A stretch of 64,000 nucleotides of DNA from Synaphobranchus kaupii. Lineage: Eukaryota > Chordata > Actinopteri > Anguilliformes > Synaphobranchidae. Below the pieces are notes generated by a model. It was not told the origin of the DNA. It saw only the letters and a program-made list of their open reading frames with translations, and searched no databases. Each line of letters begins with the position of its first letter. Within the stretch, counting starts at the first letter, position 1. Below are positions 23,358 to 37,100 of the stretch, piece after piece. Location: assembly GCA_029718625.1 (NCBI GenBank), contig CM056389.1:5764014-5828013 (forward strand). Direction: 5' to 3'. A program made the translations under genes and the position numbers.

Positions 23358-24711
23358 AAGCTGCGAATAAGAAACCAACTTCAGCCTCGTGAAACGATAG
23401 CCTATCTAGTCAACTGAGCTGCCTCTATTTATTGCAAGCAAGCTAATCGACTAAGTTATGAATCTATGTAATATTAGCTGACTATTACTGCAATAATTGT
23501 TTTATCCCCGATTGAACTGCGCATCTCGCCTCAAAATTTTAAATACCCAGGCAAAGAAGTCATCCACGATTTCCAACGCATCTGCGACTGGTAGAAACCG
23601 TAAGATGAGCTTGTCCATAATTTGGCTACGGCGATTGGCAGATTTTCATATTTAATAAAGGACTAAAGTTGTTTAAAACCAGCGCTAGATTGGCTTTTTG
23701 AAACTTTGTAATGCAAATATTACGTATAATCTCATTTAAAAAGTGGTTATAGCCTATTTATTTTGGCGGCTGGGCCAGTGGAGTAGCCTATCTGTGTGTG
23801 ACCCACTGCAACCGCGTAACACGCACACACACGCGCGCTTGTTGATGTCCACATATAGTGCATTGTTGTTAAGTCCTGTTATTTTCATTCAATCATTCAA
23901 GCTAGTTTGAGACGGTTTGCAAAATTAATTTCCTTAAACAATAATTTCATTTATTGTTTGTTTTACACAATACCTGGTTTAAACATGTATCCAACACAAA
24001 ACATGTTCTAAATATCTAAAACATTACCCCAAACAAATGGGGTACCCGCCCAAAAACTGAAACTTTGAGCATTTACAAAAAATGGAAACTAAACTAAAAC
24101 CCATTCTTAAAACTAAACTGAAATTGAAATCAAAATGTAAAACTAAATAAAAATAAAAACTAATGAAAAATGTAAAACTATAATAACCCTGTCAGTAACA
24201 ACTTTCTTTGGTGCAGAAAATACGTCTACAGAGACAAATTTGACTATCAAAGCGCTTGCAGTATCGTCGCTAGAAAATGCTTTCTATCATATATCGAGGG
24301 AAGTCGGGGACTTTCTTTTAATAGGCTGCGTGTTGGTGCCGAAATGGCGCATTGTGCTTGATGCAGCTCAAGGATGTAAAACTAATTGAAAACACTGTGA
24401 TATTAAAGTAAGTAGGCTAATTTCAGTTACATGCCGTTGTTTGTTGTGTAATGTAATTCCAGTTGGGTTTTTGAAACGGACCCCCAAATGGCAAAGTCCG
24501 CCTATGAAAGGAGATATTTCACCCAAACAAGATCATTTATCCAAACACACACACACACCCACACACAAAGTGTGCCAGAAGCGATCTCACACCTGTTCAG
24601 TAGTCGCCAATGTCGACTCGGGTGTATTTAAGTTTTGCTATTTGTGTCTTAACGTGAGTGACGTCCAAAATGTTCAAAAGATGAACAAGAAGGCCTTTCT
24701 TTAAACAGGGG
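23358..24711. other. Region upstream of the PARP14-like gene
   Basis: No gene seen. It contains purine/CA low complexity (23820-23837, 24546-24567) and a segment at 24050-24190 with repeated AAACTAAAACT words ending AACTATAATAACCCTG, probably an old DNA element. A promoter is expected between here and 24985, but I see no TATA box or CpG island. Confidence 0.5.
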
Positions 24712-24800
24712 GTTCCAACCTTTTCGGATCCAGGGACCCCCACTCAGGCTTAAAGGCATCCAGGGGGACCCAGTTAAAAATGGTTATATTTTTTCAAAAA
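24712..24800. mobile_element. hAT-like terminus just upstream of the start codon
   Basis: GGGGGTTCCAACCTTTTCGG followed by AGGGACCCCC resembles the widespread vertebrate hAT terminus. It is about 190-270 bp upstream of the first ATG, so it may lie in the promoter or 5' UTR. No matching right end is certain. Confidence 0.5.
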
Positions 24801-24985
24801 AGACTTTCTAATTTGAAATATTTACCCAAATCTATAGTCATTGCATATCAAGTCTGGCCATGGGCCCAATTCGTTGCCTTATGTTGAAAACCCAGGCAAT
24901 ATAGCGGTATCCTGTGGCTTTGGTAGTGATTTCCGCTCGATACAGCATGACCAAAAACGAAACATAGCGAAACTTAAGTCCATTC

Positions 24986-25163
24986 ATGATGGAGGACTAT
25001 CCGTATGCAGTCACCTTCGCATGTGAATGGGGGTCTAATCCCCCGAAAGCGATAAAGAACAAACTACAGATTTACTTTCAGAGCAAAAAGAAATCAGGCG
25101 GCGGAGACTGTCAAGTGGAGTTAACCGGGGGAGCAGCGACAGTTTCCTTTAAATCCAAGGACG
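24986..25163 (+). CDS. parp14: PARP14-like exon 1: first half of RRM1
   Basis: Codes residues 1-59 plus one base. Starts with two Met codons (MMEDYPYAV), then [18 protein letters not shown] and [11 protein letters not shown], the most diagnostic N-terminal block of PARP14. It ends AAGGACG before the donor GTATGG. Any 5' UTR is undefined. Confidence 0.9.
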
Positions 25164-28100
25164 GTATGGAAACGTGCGCAAGCCGCGCAGTAATTGTTAC
25201 ATCGCTTATAAGAACAAATTAAATTAAAAAGTAGGCTAATACATTTTCTGGAAATAGGTGTGCTACGGGATTAAAAATCCAAATGATTATTTAGCTACTA
25301 AATATGTGCAACGTGAATGATTGTGCTATTGTTTGAGAAAAGCCAAACCAGAAAGCGAAACGAATGAAATGTAGCCTACTATTAATTTCGTAAAAATGTC
25401 GAGCTCGGTTTAATATCAGGGTTCTTTGACCCAATTATAGAGACTACTTATAAGCACTGTGTAGGCTATTATTGTACATTTGAATGTTGTTTTGTGGTTT
25501 TAAAGTTAAATAGATTAAATGTATGCCTATCTTAAGTATTTAGCTGACTATATATATTATAGGAATGTTTACATTTACACTATTAATACAGTCAGAGAAA
25601 GAGTCCTTGCAAAAGAAGACCACGAACTCGCAGTAGAAAACGGAAAAGTGAAATTGCGACTTTTGCGGCGTGAGGAGAACCGGGAAGAGGCTGTCCATGG
25701 AGCGGTGAGTTACGCTCTAATCCACAACATTATTTCGAATCAGCCTCCAGTTGTATATGAAATATAAATTATAGAACGGTGTTAATGTTTGTATTGTACG
25801 CCTATAAAATATACTAGAGAGAGAGAGAGTGTGTATAGGCGAACTGTATCGGTTAATGTCTTGGTAACACATCACCGAGTTTCGTCATCATTGAGTTTAG
25901 TCATTTAGTGCTACAAACACCTGACTGGGTGGACCCGTTTTGCTAGCGGGAGGCCTCCCGAGCCAAGAAAGACTGACGGTGCGTCCCGATACTCGAAAAA
26001 TGCACCGTCCTTCCGTCCACTACCACCTCCTCTCCTCCGTGCCCTGGAAACGGATCTTTTTGTTTTAATCTAATGTGGCTGATTTCATCTTAATTACGTA
26101 GGCTATAAATGGTTACATATTATGTCTCGACGCAAACCGCAATGTCAGGTACATTGGGTGCGTCCCTATATTATTCACTCCCCACCTCCCTTCCTCCACT
26201 CCCCCACTACCACTTCTCTCCTACCCGGAAATATGCAAAACTGCCTGAACGTTTTGAGTACAAGTAGCCTATTTGCATGTACAGTATACAAATGTACCTG
26301 ACATTTCGGTTTGTGTCGAGACATTAATTAATACGTAACCATTAATACGTAATTAAGATGTAATCAGCAACATTAGATTAAAACACAAAGATCCGTTTCC
26401 AGGGCACGGAGGTGGTAGTGGACGGAAGGACGGTGCATTTTTCGAGTATTGGGACGCACCCATTGTATACTGCACATGCAAATACTTGTACTCAAAACGT
26501 TGCATACTTCCGCGTAGGAGAGGAGTGGTAGTGGGGGAGTGGAGGAAAGGAGGTGGGTAGAATAGGGACGCACCCCGAATGGGTGTGTTGTTCTTCTTGT
26601 GTGATTTCCTGCAGCTTAGAGGCTACGCTTCGAGGCCTATTACTGCCCTCCGCTGGTCGACAAAGCAAAATTAAAATGAAATACATTTTAAAATTTAAAA
26701 GAAAAAAATGTGATCATCTATATTTGTGAAAATAACCCAGTTGCATACAAAAAAATCATTTTTCTGTATTCAAAAAAGAAAATTCAAATTTTCTTTTCAA
26801 TCAGTTGTTGGGTTCTTTTTTGTCTTGACCATACAAAGTTTTAAAAGAAAAGGAAGAAACTCCTAATTCTGAAACACCTTTGAATAATATCTTCCTCTTT
26901 TCCCTATATTTCTTTATAAGAACATACTGAACTGTCCCAGGCATACCACACTCACACAGCCCATCTGGGTGTTTCCCTACCATCTTTAACCAGCAGTTTA
27001 GCCCGCATTGCCCCATCCCTAATCTTGTCAGTTTAACTGTTAAATCCTTTCCCCTGACATAAAGATATCTTTATTTTTGACAGATTACTGGATTGAATAA
27101 TAAAGTCAATCTCCCTCTTTTGTAATGTTCCCACTCCTCCTGTCATGCCTTTATAACCCCCTCTTTATAACCACTCCTCCTGCCATGTCTTTATAACCCC
27201 CTCTTTATAACCACTCCTCCTGCCATGCCTTTATAACCCCCTCTTTATAACCACTCCTCCTGCGATGCCTTTATAACCCCATATTTATAACCACTCCTCC
27301 TGCCATGCCTTTATAACCCTCTTTATAACCACACCTCCTGCCATGCCTTTATAACCCCCTCTTTATAACCCCTCCTCCTGCCATGCCTTTATAACCCCTC
27401 TTTATAACCACTCCTCCTGCCATGCCTTTATAACTCCCTCTTTATAACCACTCCTCCTGCCATGCCTTTATAACCCCCTCTTTATAACCACTCCTCCTGC
27501 CATGTCTTTATAACCCCCTCTTTATAACCACTCCTCCTGCCATGCCTTTATAACCCCCTCTTTATAACCACTCCTCCTGCGATGCCTTTATAACCCCATA
27601 TTTATAACCACTCCTCCTGCCATGCCTTTATAACCCTCTTTATAACCACACCTCCTGCCACGCCTTTATAACCCCCTCTTTATAACCACTCCTCCTGCGA
27701 TGCCTTTATAACCCCATATTTATAACCACTCCTCCTGCCATGCCTTTATAACCCCCTCTTTATAACCACTCCTCCTGCCACGCCTTTATAACCCCCTCTT
27801 TATAACCAATCCTCCTGCCATGCCTTTATAACTTCCTCTTTATAAGCACTCCTCCTGCCATGCCTTTATAACCCCCTCTTTATAAGCACTCCTCCTGCCA
27901 TGCCTTTATAACTCCCTCTTTATAACCACTCCTTCTGCCACGCCTTTATAACCCCCTCTTTATAACCACTCCTCCTGCCACACCTTTATAACTCCCTCTT
28001 TATAACCACTCCTCCTGCCATGCCTTTATAACCCCCTCTTTATAACCACTCCTCCTGCCATGGCTTTATAACCCCCTCTTTATAACCACTCCTTCTGCCA

Positions 28101-31100
28101 TGGCTTTATAATCCCCTCTTTATAACCACACCTCCTGCCACGCCTTTATAACCCCCTTTTTATAACCACTCCTCCTGCCATGCCTTTATAACTCCCTCTT
28201 TATAACCACTCATCCTGCCATGCCTTTATAACCCCCTCTTTATAACCACACCTCCTGCCACACCTTTATAACCCCCTCTTTATAACCACACCTCCGGTCA
28301 TGCCTTTATAACCCCCTCTTTATAACCACACCTCCTGCCACACCTTTATAACCCCCTCTTTATAACCACACCTCCGGTCATGCCTTTATAACCCCCTCTT
28401 TATAACCACTCCTCCTGCCATGCCTTTATAACCCCCTCTTTATAACCACTCCTCCTGCCACGCCTTTATAACCCCCTCTTTATAGCCACTCCTCCTGCCA
28501 TGCCTTTATAACCCCCTCTTTATAACCACTCCTCCTGCCATGCCTTTATAACTTCCTCTTTATAACCACTCCTCCTGCCATGCCTTTATAACCCCCTCTT
28601 TGTAACCACTCATCATGCCATGCCTTTATAACCACCTCTTTATAACCACTCCACCTGCCACGCCTTTATAACCCCCTCTTTATAACCACTCCTCCTGCCA
28701 TGCCTTTATGACTCCTCTTTATAACCACTCCTCCTGCCATGCCTTTATAACTCCCTCTTTATAACCACTCCTCCTGCCATGCCTTTATGACTCCTCTTTA
28801 TAACCACTCCTCCTGCCATGCCTTTATAACTTCCTCTTTATAACCACTCCTCCTGCCATGCCTTTATGACTCCCTCTTTATAACCACTCCTCCTGCCATG
28901 GCTTTATAACCCCCTCTTTATAACCACTCCTCCTGCCATGCCTTTATAACCCCCTCTTTATAACCACTCCTCCTGCCATGCCTTTATAACCCCCTCTTTA
29001 TAACCACTCCTCCTGCCATGCCTTTATGACTCCTCTTTATAACCACTCCTCCTGCCATGCCTTTATACCTCCCTCTTTATAACCACTCCTCCTGCCATGC
29101 CTTTATAACCCCCTCTTTATAACCACTCCTCCTGCCATGCCTTTATAACTCCCTCTTTATAACCACTCCTCCTGCCATGCCTTTATGACTCCTCTTTATA
29201 ACCACTCCTCCTGCCATGCCTTTATAACTCCCTCTTTATAACCACTCCTCCTGCCATGCCTTTATAACCCCCTCTTTATAACCACTCCTCCTGCCACGCC
29301 TTTATAACCCCCTCTTTATAACCACTCCTCCTGCCATGCCTTTATAACCCCCTCTTTATAACCACTCCTCCTGCCATGCCTTTATAACTCCCTCTTTATA
29401 ACCACTCCTCCTGCCATGCCTTTATAACCCCCTCTTTATAACCACTCCTCCTGCCATGTCTTTATAACCCCCTCTTTATAACCACTCCTCCTGCCATGCC
29501 TTTATAACCCCCTCTTTATAACCACTCCTCCTGCCACGCCTTTATAACCCCCTCTTTATAACCACTCCTCCTGCCACGCCTTTATAACCCCCTCTTTATA
29601 ACCACTCATCCTGCCATGCCTTTATAACCCCCTCTTTATAACCACACCTCCTGTCATGCCTTTATAACCCCCTCTTTATAACCACTCCTCCTGTCATGTC
29701 TTTATAACTCCCTCTTTATAACCACTCCTCCTGCCATGCCTTTATAACTCCCTCTTTATAACCACTCCTCCTGCCATGCCTTTATAACCCCCTCTTTATA
29801 ACCACTCCTCCTGCCATGGCTTTATAACCCCCTCTTTATAACCACTCCTCCTGCCATGCCTTTATAACCCCCTCTTTATAACCACTCCTCCTGTCATGCC
29901 TTTATAACTCCCTCTTTATAACCACTCCTCCTGCCATGCCTTTATAACCCCCTCTTTATAACCACTCCTCCTGCCATGCCTTTATAACCCCCTCTTTATA
30001 ACCACTCCTCCTGCCATGCCTTTATAACCCCCTCTTTATAACCACTCCTCCTGCCACGCCTTTATAACTCCCTCTTTATAACCACTCCTCCTGCCATGCC
30101 TTTATCACCCCATCTTTATAACCACTCCTCCTGCCATGGCTTTATAACTCCCTCTTTATAACCACTCCTCCTGCCACGCCTTTATAACCAACTCTTTATA
30201 ACCACTCCTCCTGCCACGCCTTTATAACTCCCTCTTTATAACCACTCCTCCTGCCACGCCTTTATAACTCCCTCTTTATAACCACTCCTCCTGCCATGCC
30301 TTTATCACCCCATCTTTATAACCACTCCTCCTGCCATGGCTTTATAACTCCCTCTTTATAACCACTCCTCCTGCCACGCCTTTATAACCAACTCTTTATA
30401 ACCACTCCTCCTGCCACGCCTTTATAACTCCCTCTTTATAACCACTCTTCCTGCCACGCCTTTATAACTCCCTCTTTATAACCACTCCTCCTGCCACGCC
30501 TTTATAACTCCCTCTTTATAACCACTCCTGCCATGGCTTTATAACCCCCTCTTTATAACCACTCCTCCTGCCATGGCTTTATAACTCCCTCTTTATAACC
30601 ACTCCTCCTGCCATGCCTTTATAACCCCCTCTTTATAACCACTCCTCCTGCCATGCCTTTATAACTCCCTCTTTATAACCACTCCTCCTGCCACGCCTTT
30701 ATAACTCCCTCTTTATAACCACTCCTCCTGTCATGCCTTTATAACCCCCTCTTTATAACCACTCCCCCTGTCATGGCTTTATAACCCCCTCTTTATAACC
30801 ACTCCTCCTGCCATGCCTTTATAACCCCCTCTTTATAACCACTCCTCCTGCCATGCCTTTATAACCCCCTCTTTATAACCACTCCTCCTGCCACGCCTTT
30901 ATAACTCCCTCTTTATAACCACTCCTCCTGCCACGCCTTTATAACTCCCTCTTTATAACCACTCCTCCTGCCATGGCTTTATAACCCCCTCTTTATAACC
31001 ACTCCTCCTGCCATGGCTTTATAACTCCCTCTTTATAACCACTCCTCCTGCCATGGCTTTATAACTCCCTCTTTATAACCACTCCTCCTGCCATGACTTT

Positions 31101-34100
31101 ATAACCCCCTCTTTATAACCACTCCTCCTGCCATGGCTTTATAACTCCCTCTTTATAACCACTCCTCCTGCCATGGCTTTATAACTTCCTCTTTATAACC
31201 ACTCCTCCTGCCATGCCTTTATCACCCACTCTTTATAACCACTCCTCCTGCCACGCCTTTATAACTCCCTCTTTATAACCACTCCTCCTGCCACGCCTTT
31301 ATAACTCCCTCTTTATAACCACTCCTCCTGCCACGCCTTTATAACTCCCTCTTTATAACCACTCCTCCTGTCATGGCTTTATAACCCCCTCTTTATAACC
31401 ACTCCTCCTGCCATGCCTTTATAACTCCCTCTTTATAACCACTCCTCCTGCCATGCCTTTATAACCTCCTCTTTATAACCACTCCTCCTGCCATGCCTTT
31501 ATAACTCCCTCTTGATAACCACTCCTCCTGCCATGCCTTTATAACCCCCATCTTTATAACCACTCCTCCTGCTATGCCTTTATCACCCACTCTTTATAAC
31601 CACTCCTCCTGCCACACCTTTATAACCCACTATTTATAACCACTCCTCCTGCCACACCTTTATAACCCCCTCTTTATAACCACTCCTCCTGCCATGACTT
31701 TATAACTCCCTCTTTATAACCACTCCTCCTGCCATGCCTTTATCACCCACTCTTTATAACCACTCCTCCTGCCACGCCTTTATAACCCCCTCTTTATAAC
31801 CACTCCTCCTTCCATGCCTTTATAACTCCCTCTTTATAACCACTCCTCCTGCCATGACTTTATAACCCCCTCTTTATAACCACTCCTCCTGCCACGCCTT
31901 TATAACTCCCTCTTTATAACCACTCTTCCTGCCATGACTTTATCACCCCATCTTTATAACCACTCCTCCTGCCACGCCTTTATATCCCCCTCTTTATAAC
32001 CATTCCTCCTGCCATGACTTTATAACTCCCTCTTTATAACCACTCTGCCTGCCATGCCTTTATAACCCCCTCTTTATAACCACTCCTCCTGCCATGCCTT
32101 CATAACTCCCTCTTTATAACCACTCCTCCTGCCATGCCTTTATAACTCCCTCTTTGTAACTTCCTCTTTATAACCACTCCTCCTGCCATGCCTTTATAAC
32201 CCCCTCTTTGTAACCACTCATCATGCCATGCCTTTATAACCCCCTCTTTATAACCACTCCTCCTGCCACGCCTTTATAACTCCCTCTTTATAACCACTCC
32301 TCCTGCCATGCCTTTATAACCCCTCTTTATAATCACTCCTCCTGCCATGCCTTTATAACCCCCTCTTTATAACCACTCCTCCTGCCATGCCTTTATAACT
32401 CCCTCTTTATAACCACTCCTCCTGCCACGCCTTTATAACCCCCTCTTTATAACCACTCCTCCTGTCATGCCTTTATAACTCCCTCTTTATAACCACTCCT
32501 CCTGCCATGCCTTTATCACCCCATCTTTATAACCACTCCTCCTGCCATGGCTTTATAACTCCCTCTTTATAACCACTCCTCCTGCCACGCCTTTATAACC
32601 AACTCTTTATAACCACTCCTCCTGCCACGCCTTTATAACTCCCTCTTTATAACCACTCTTCCTGCCACGCCTTTATAACTCCCTCTTTATAACCACTCCT
32701 CCTGCCACGCCTTTATAACTCCCTCTTTATAACCACTCCTGCCATGGCTTTATAACCCCCTCTTTATAACCACTCCTCCTGCCATGGCTTTATAACTCCC
32801 TCTTTATAACCACTCCTCCTGCCATGCCTTTATAACCCCCTCTTTATAACCACTCCTCCTGCCATGCCTTTATAACTCCCTCTTTATAACCACTCCTCCT
32901 GCCACGCCTTTATAACTCCCTCTTTATAACCACTCCTCCTGTCATGCCTTTATAACCCCCTCTTTATAACCACTCCCCCTGTCATGGCTTTATAACCCCC
33001 TCTTTATAACCACTCCTCCTGCCATGCCTTTATAACCCCCTCTTTATAACCACTCCTCCTGCCATGCCTTTATAACCCCCTCTTTATAACCACTCCTCCT
33101 GCCACGCCTTTATAACTCCCTCTTTATAACCACTCCTCCTGCCATGGCTTTATAACTCCCTCTTTATAACCACTCCTCCTGTCATGGCTTTATAACCCCC
33201 TCTTTATAACCACTCCTCCTGCCATGCCTTTATAACCCCCTCTTTATAACCACTCCTCCTGCCACGCCTTTATAACTCCCTCTTTATAACCACTCCTCCT
33301 GCCACGCCTTTATAACTCCCTCTTTATAACCACTCCTCCTGCCATGGCTTTATAACCCCCTCTTTATAACCACTCCTCCTGCCATGGCTTTATAACTCCC
33401 TCTTTATAACCACTCCTCCTGCCATGGCTTTATAACTCCCTCTTTATAACCACTCCTCCTGCCATGACTTTATAACCCCCTCTTTATAACCACTCCTCCT
33501 GCCATGGCTTTATAACTCCCTCTTTATAACCACTCCTCCTGCCATGGCTTTATAACTTCCTCTTTATAACCACTCCTCCTGCCATGCCTTTATCACCCAC
33601 TCTTTATAACCACTCCTCCTGCCACGCCTTTATAACTCCCTCTTTATAACCACTCCTCCTGCCACGCCTTTATAACTCCCTCTTTATAACCACTCCTCCT
33701 GCCACGCCTTTATAACTCCCTCTTTATAACCACTCCTCCTGTCATGGCTTTATAACCCCCTCTTTATAACCACTCCTCCTGCCATGCCTTTATAACTCCC
33801 TCTTTATAACCACTCCTCCTGCCATGCCTTTATAACCTCCTCTTTATAACCACTCCTCCTGCCATGCCTTTATAACTCCCTCTTGATAACCACTCCTCCT
33901 GCCATGCCTTTATAACCCCCATCTTTATAACCACTCCTCCTGCTATGCCTTTATCACCCACTCTTTATAACCACTCCTCCTGCCACACCTTTATAACCCA
34001 CTATTTATAACCACTCCTCCTGCCACACCTTTATAACCCCCTCTTTATAACCACTCCTCCTGCCATGACTTTATAACTCCCTCTTTATAACCACTCCTCC

Positions 34101-37100
34101 TGCCATGCCTTTATCACCCACTCTTTATAACCACTCCTCCTGCCACGCCTTTATAACCCCCTCTTTATAACCACTCCTCCTTCCATGCCTTTATAACTCC
34201 CTCTTTATAACCACTCCTCCTGCCATGACTTTATAACCCCCTCTTTATAACCACTCCTCCTGCCACGCCTTTATAACTCCCTCTTTATAACCACTCTTCC
34301 TGCCATGACTTTATCACCCCATCTTTATAACCACTCCTCCTGCCACGCCTTTATATCCCCCTCTTTATAACCATTCCTCCTGCCATGACTTTATAACTCC
34401 CTCTTTATAACCACTCTGCCTGCCATGCCTTTATAACCCCCCTCTTTATAACCACTCCTCCTGCCATGCCTTTATAACTCCCTCTTTGTAACTTCCTCTT
34501 TATAACCACTCCTCCTGCCATGCCTTTATAACCCCCTCTTTGTAACCACTCATCATGCCATGCCTTTATAACCCCCTCTTTATAACCACTCCTCCTGCCA
34601 CGCCTTTATAACTCCCTCTTTATAACCACTCCTCCTGCCATGCCTTTATAACCCCTCTTTATAATCACTCCTCCTGCCATGCCTTTATAACCCCCTCTTT
34701 ATAACCACTCCTCCTGCCATGCCTTTATAACTCCCTCTTTATAACCACTCCTCCTGCCACGCCTTTATAACCCCCTCTTTATAACCACTCCTCCTGTCAT
34801 GCCTTTATAACTCCCTCTTTATAACCACTCCTCCTGCCATGCCTTTATCACCCCATCTTTATAACCACTCCTTCTGCCATGGCTTTATAACTCCCTCTTT
34901 ATAACCACTCCTCCTGCCACGCCTTTATAACCAACTCTTTATAACCACTCCTCCTGCCACGCCTTTATAACTCCCTCTTTATAACCACTCTTCCTGCCAC
35001 GCCTTTATAACTCCCTCTTTATAACCACTCCTCCTGCCACGCCTTTATAACTCCCTCTTTATAACCACTCCTGCCATGGCTTTATAACCCCCTCTTTATA
35101 ACCACTCCTCCTGCCATGGCTTTATAACTCCCTCTTTATAACCACTCCTCCTGCCATGCCTTTATAACCCCCTCTTTATAACCACTCCTCCTGCCATGCC
35201 TTTATAACTCCCTCTTTATAACCACTCCTCCTGCCACGCCTTTATAACTCCCTCTTTATAACCACTCCTCCTGTCATGCCTTTATAACCCCCTCTTTATA
35301 ACCACTCCCCCTGTCATGGCTTTATAACCCCCTCTTTATAACCACTCCTCCTGCCATGCCTTTATAACCCCCTCTTTATAACCACTCCTCCTGCCATGCC
35401 TTTATAACCCCCTCTTTATAACCACTCCTCCTGCCACGCCTTTATAACTCCCTCTTTATAACCACTCCTCCTGCCATGGCTTTATAACTCCCTCTTTATA
35501 ACCACTCCTCCTGTCATGGCTTTATAACCCCCTCTTTATAACCACTCCTCCTGCCATGCCTTTATAACCCCCTCTTTATAACCACTCCTCCTGCCACGCC
35601 TTTATAACTCCCTCTTTATAACCACTCCTCCTGCCACGCCTTTATAACTCCCTCTTTATAACCACTCCTCCTGCCATGGCTTTATAACCCCCTCTTTATA
35701 ACCACTCCTCCTGCCATGGCTTTATAACTCCCTCTTTATAACCACTCCTCCTGCCATGGCTTTATAACTCCCTCTTTATAACCACTCCTCCTGCCATGAC
35801 TTTATAACCCCCTCTTTATAACCACTCCTCCTGCCATGGCTTTATAACTCCCTCTTTATAACCACTCCTCCTGCCATGGCTTTATAACTTCCTCTTTATA
35901 ACCACTCCTCCTGCCATGCCTTTATCACCCACTCTTTATAACCACTCCTCCTGCCACGCCTTTATAACTCCCTCTTTATAACCACTCCTCCTGCCACGCC
36001 TTTATAACTCCCTCTTTATAACCACTCCTCCTGCCACGCCTTTATAACTCCCTCTTTATAACCACTCCTCCTGTCATGGCTTTATAACCCCCTCTTTATA
36101 ACCACTCCTCCTGCCATGCCTTTATAACTCCCTCTTTATAACCACTCCTCCTGCCATGCCTTTATAACCTCCTCTTTATAACCACTCCTCCTGCCATGCC
36201 TTTATAACTCCCTCTTGATAACCACTCCTCCTGCCATGCCTTTATAACCCCCATCTTTATAACCACTCCTCCTGCTATGCCTTTATCACCCACTCTTTAT
36301 AACCACTCCTCCTGCCACACCTTTATAACCCACTATTTATAACCACTCCTCCTGCCACACCTTTATAACCCCCTCTTTATAACCACTCCTCCTGCCATGA
36401 CTTTATAACTCCCTCTTTATAACCACTCCTCCTGCCATGCCTTTATCACCCACTCTTTATAACCACTCCTCCTGCCACGCCTTTATAACCCCCTCTTTAT
36501 AACCACTCCTCCTTCCATGCCTTTATAACTCCCTCTTTATAACCACTCCTCCTGCCATGACTTTATAACCCCCTCTTTATAACCACTCCTCCTGCCACGC
36601 CTTTATAACTCCCTCTTTATAACCACTCTTCCTGCCATGACTTTATCACCCCATCTTTATAACCACTCCTCCTGCCACGCCTTTATATCCCCCTCTTTAT
36701 AACCATTCCTCCTGCCATGACTTTATAACTCCCTCTTTATAACCACTCTGCCTGCCATGCCTTTATAACCCCCTCTTTATAACCACTCCTCCTGCCATGC
36801 CTTTTTAACTCCCTCTTTGTAACTTCCTCTGTATAACCACTCCTCCTGCCATGCCTTTATAACCCCCTCTTTGTAACCACTCATCATGCCATGCCTTTAT
36901 AACCCCCTCTTTATAACCACTCCTCCTGCCACGCCTTTATAACTCCCTCTTTATAACCACTCCTCCTGCCATGCCTTTATAACCCCTCTTTATAATCACT
37001 CCTCCTGCCATGCCTTTATAACCCCCTCTTTATAACCACTCCTCCTGCCATGCCTTTATAACTCCCTCTTTATAACCACTCCTCCTGCCACACCTTTATA

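Noticed and set aside
24441..24704. 87-codon ORF upstream of the PARP14-like start
   Set aside because: Spans a CA repeat and has no domain; could be upstream exon sequence but nothing supports it.
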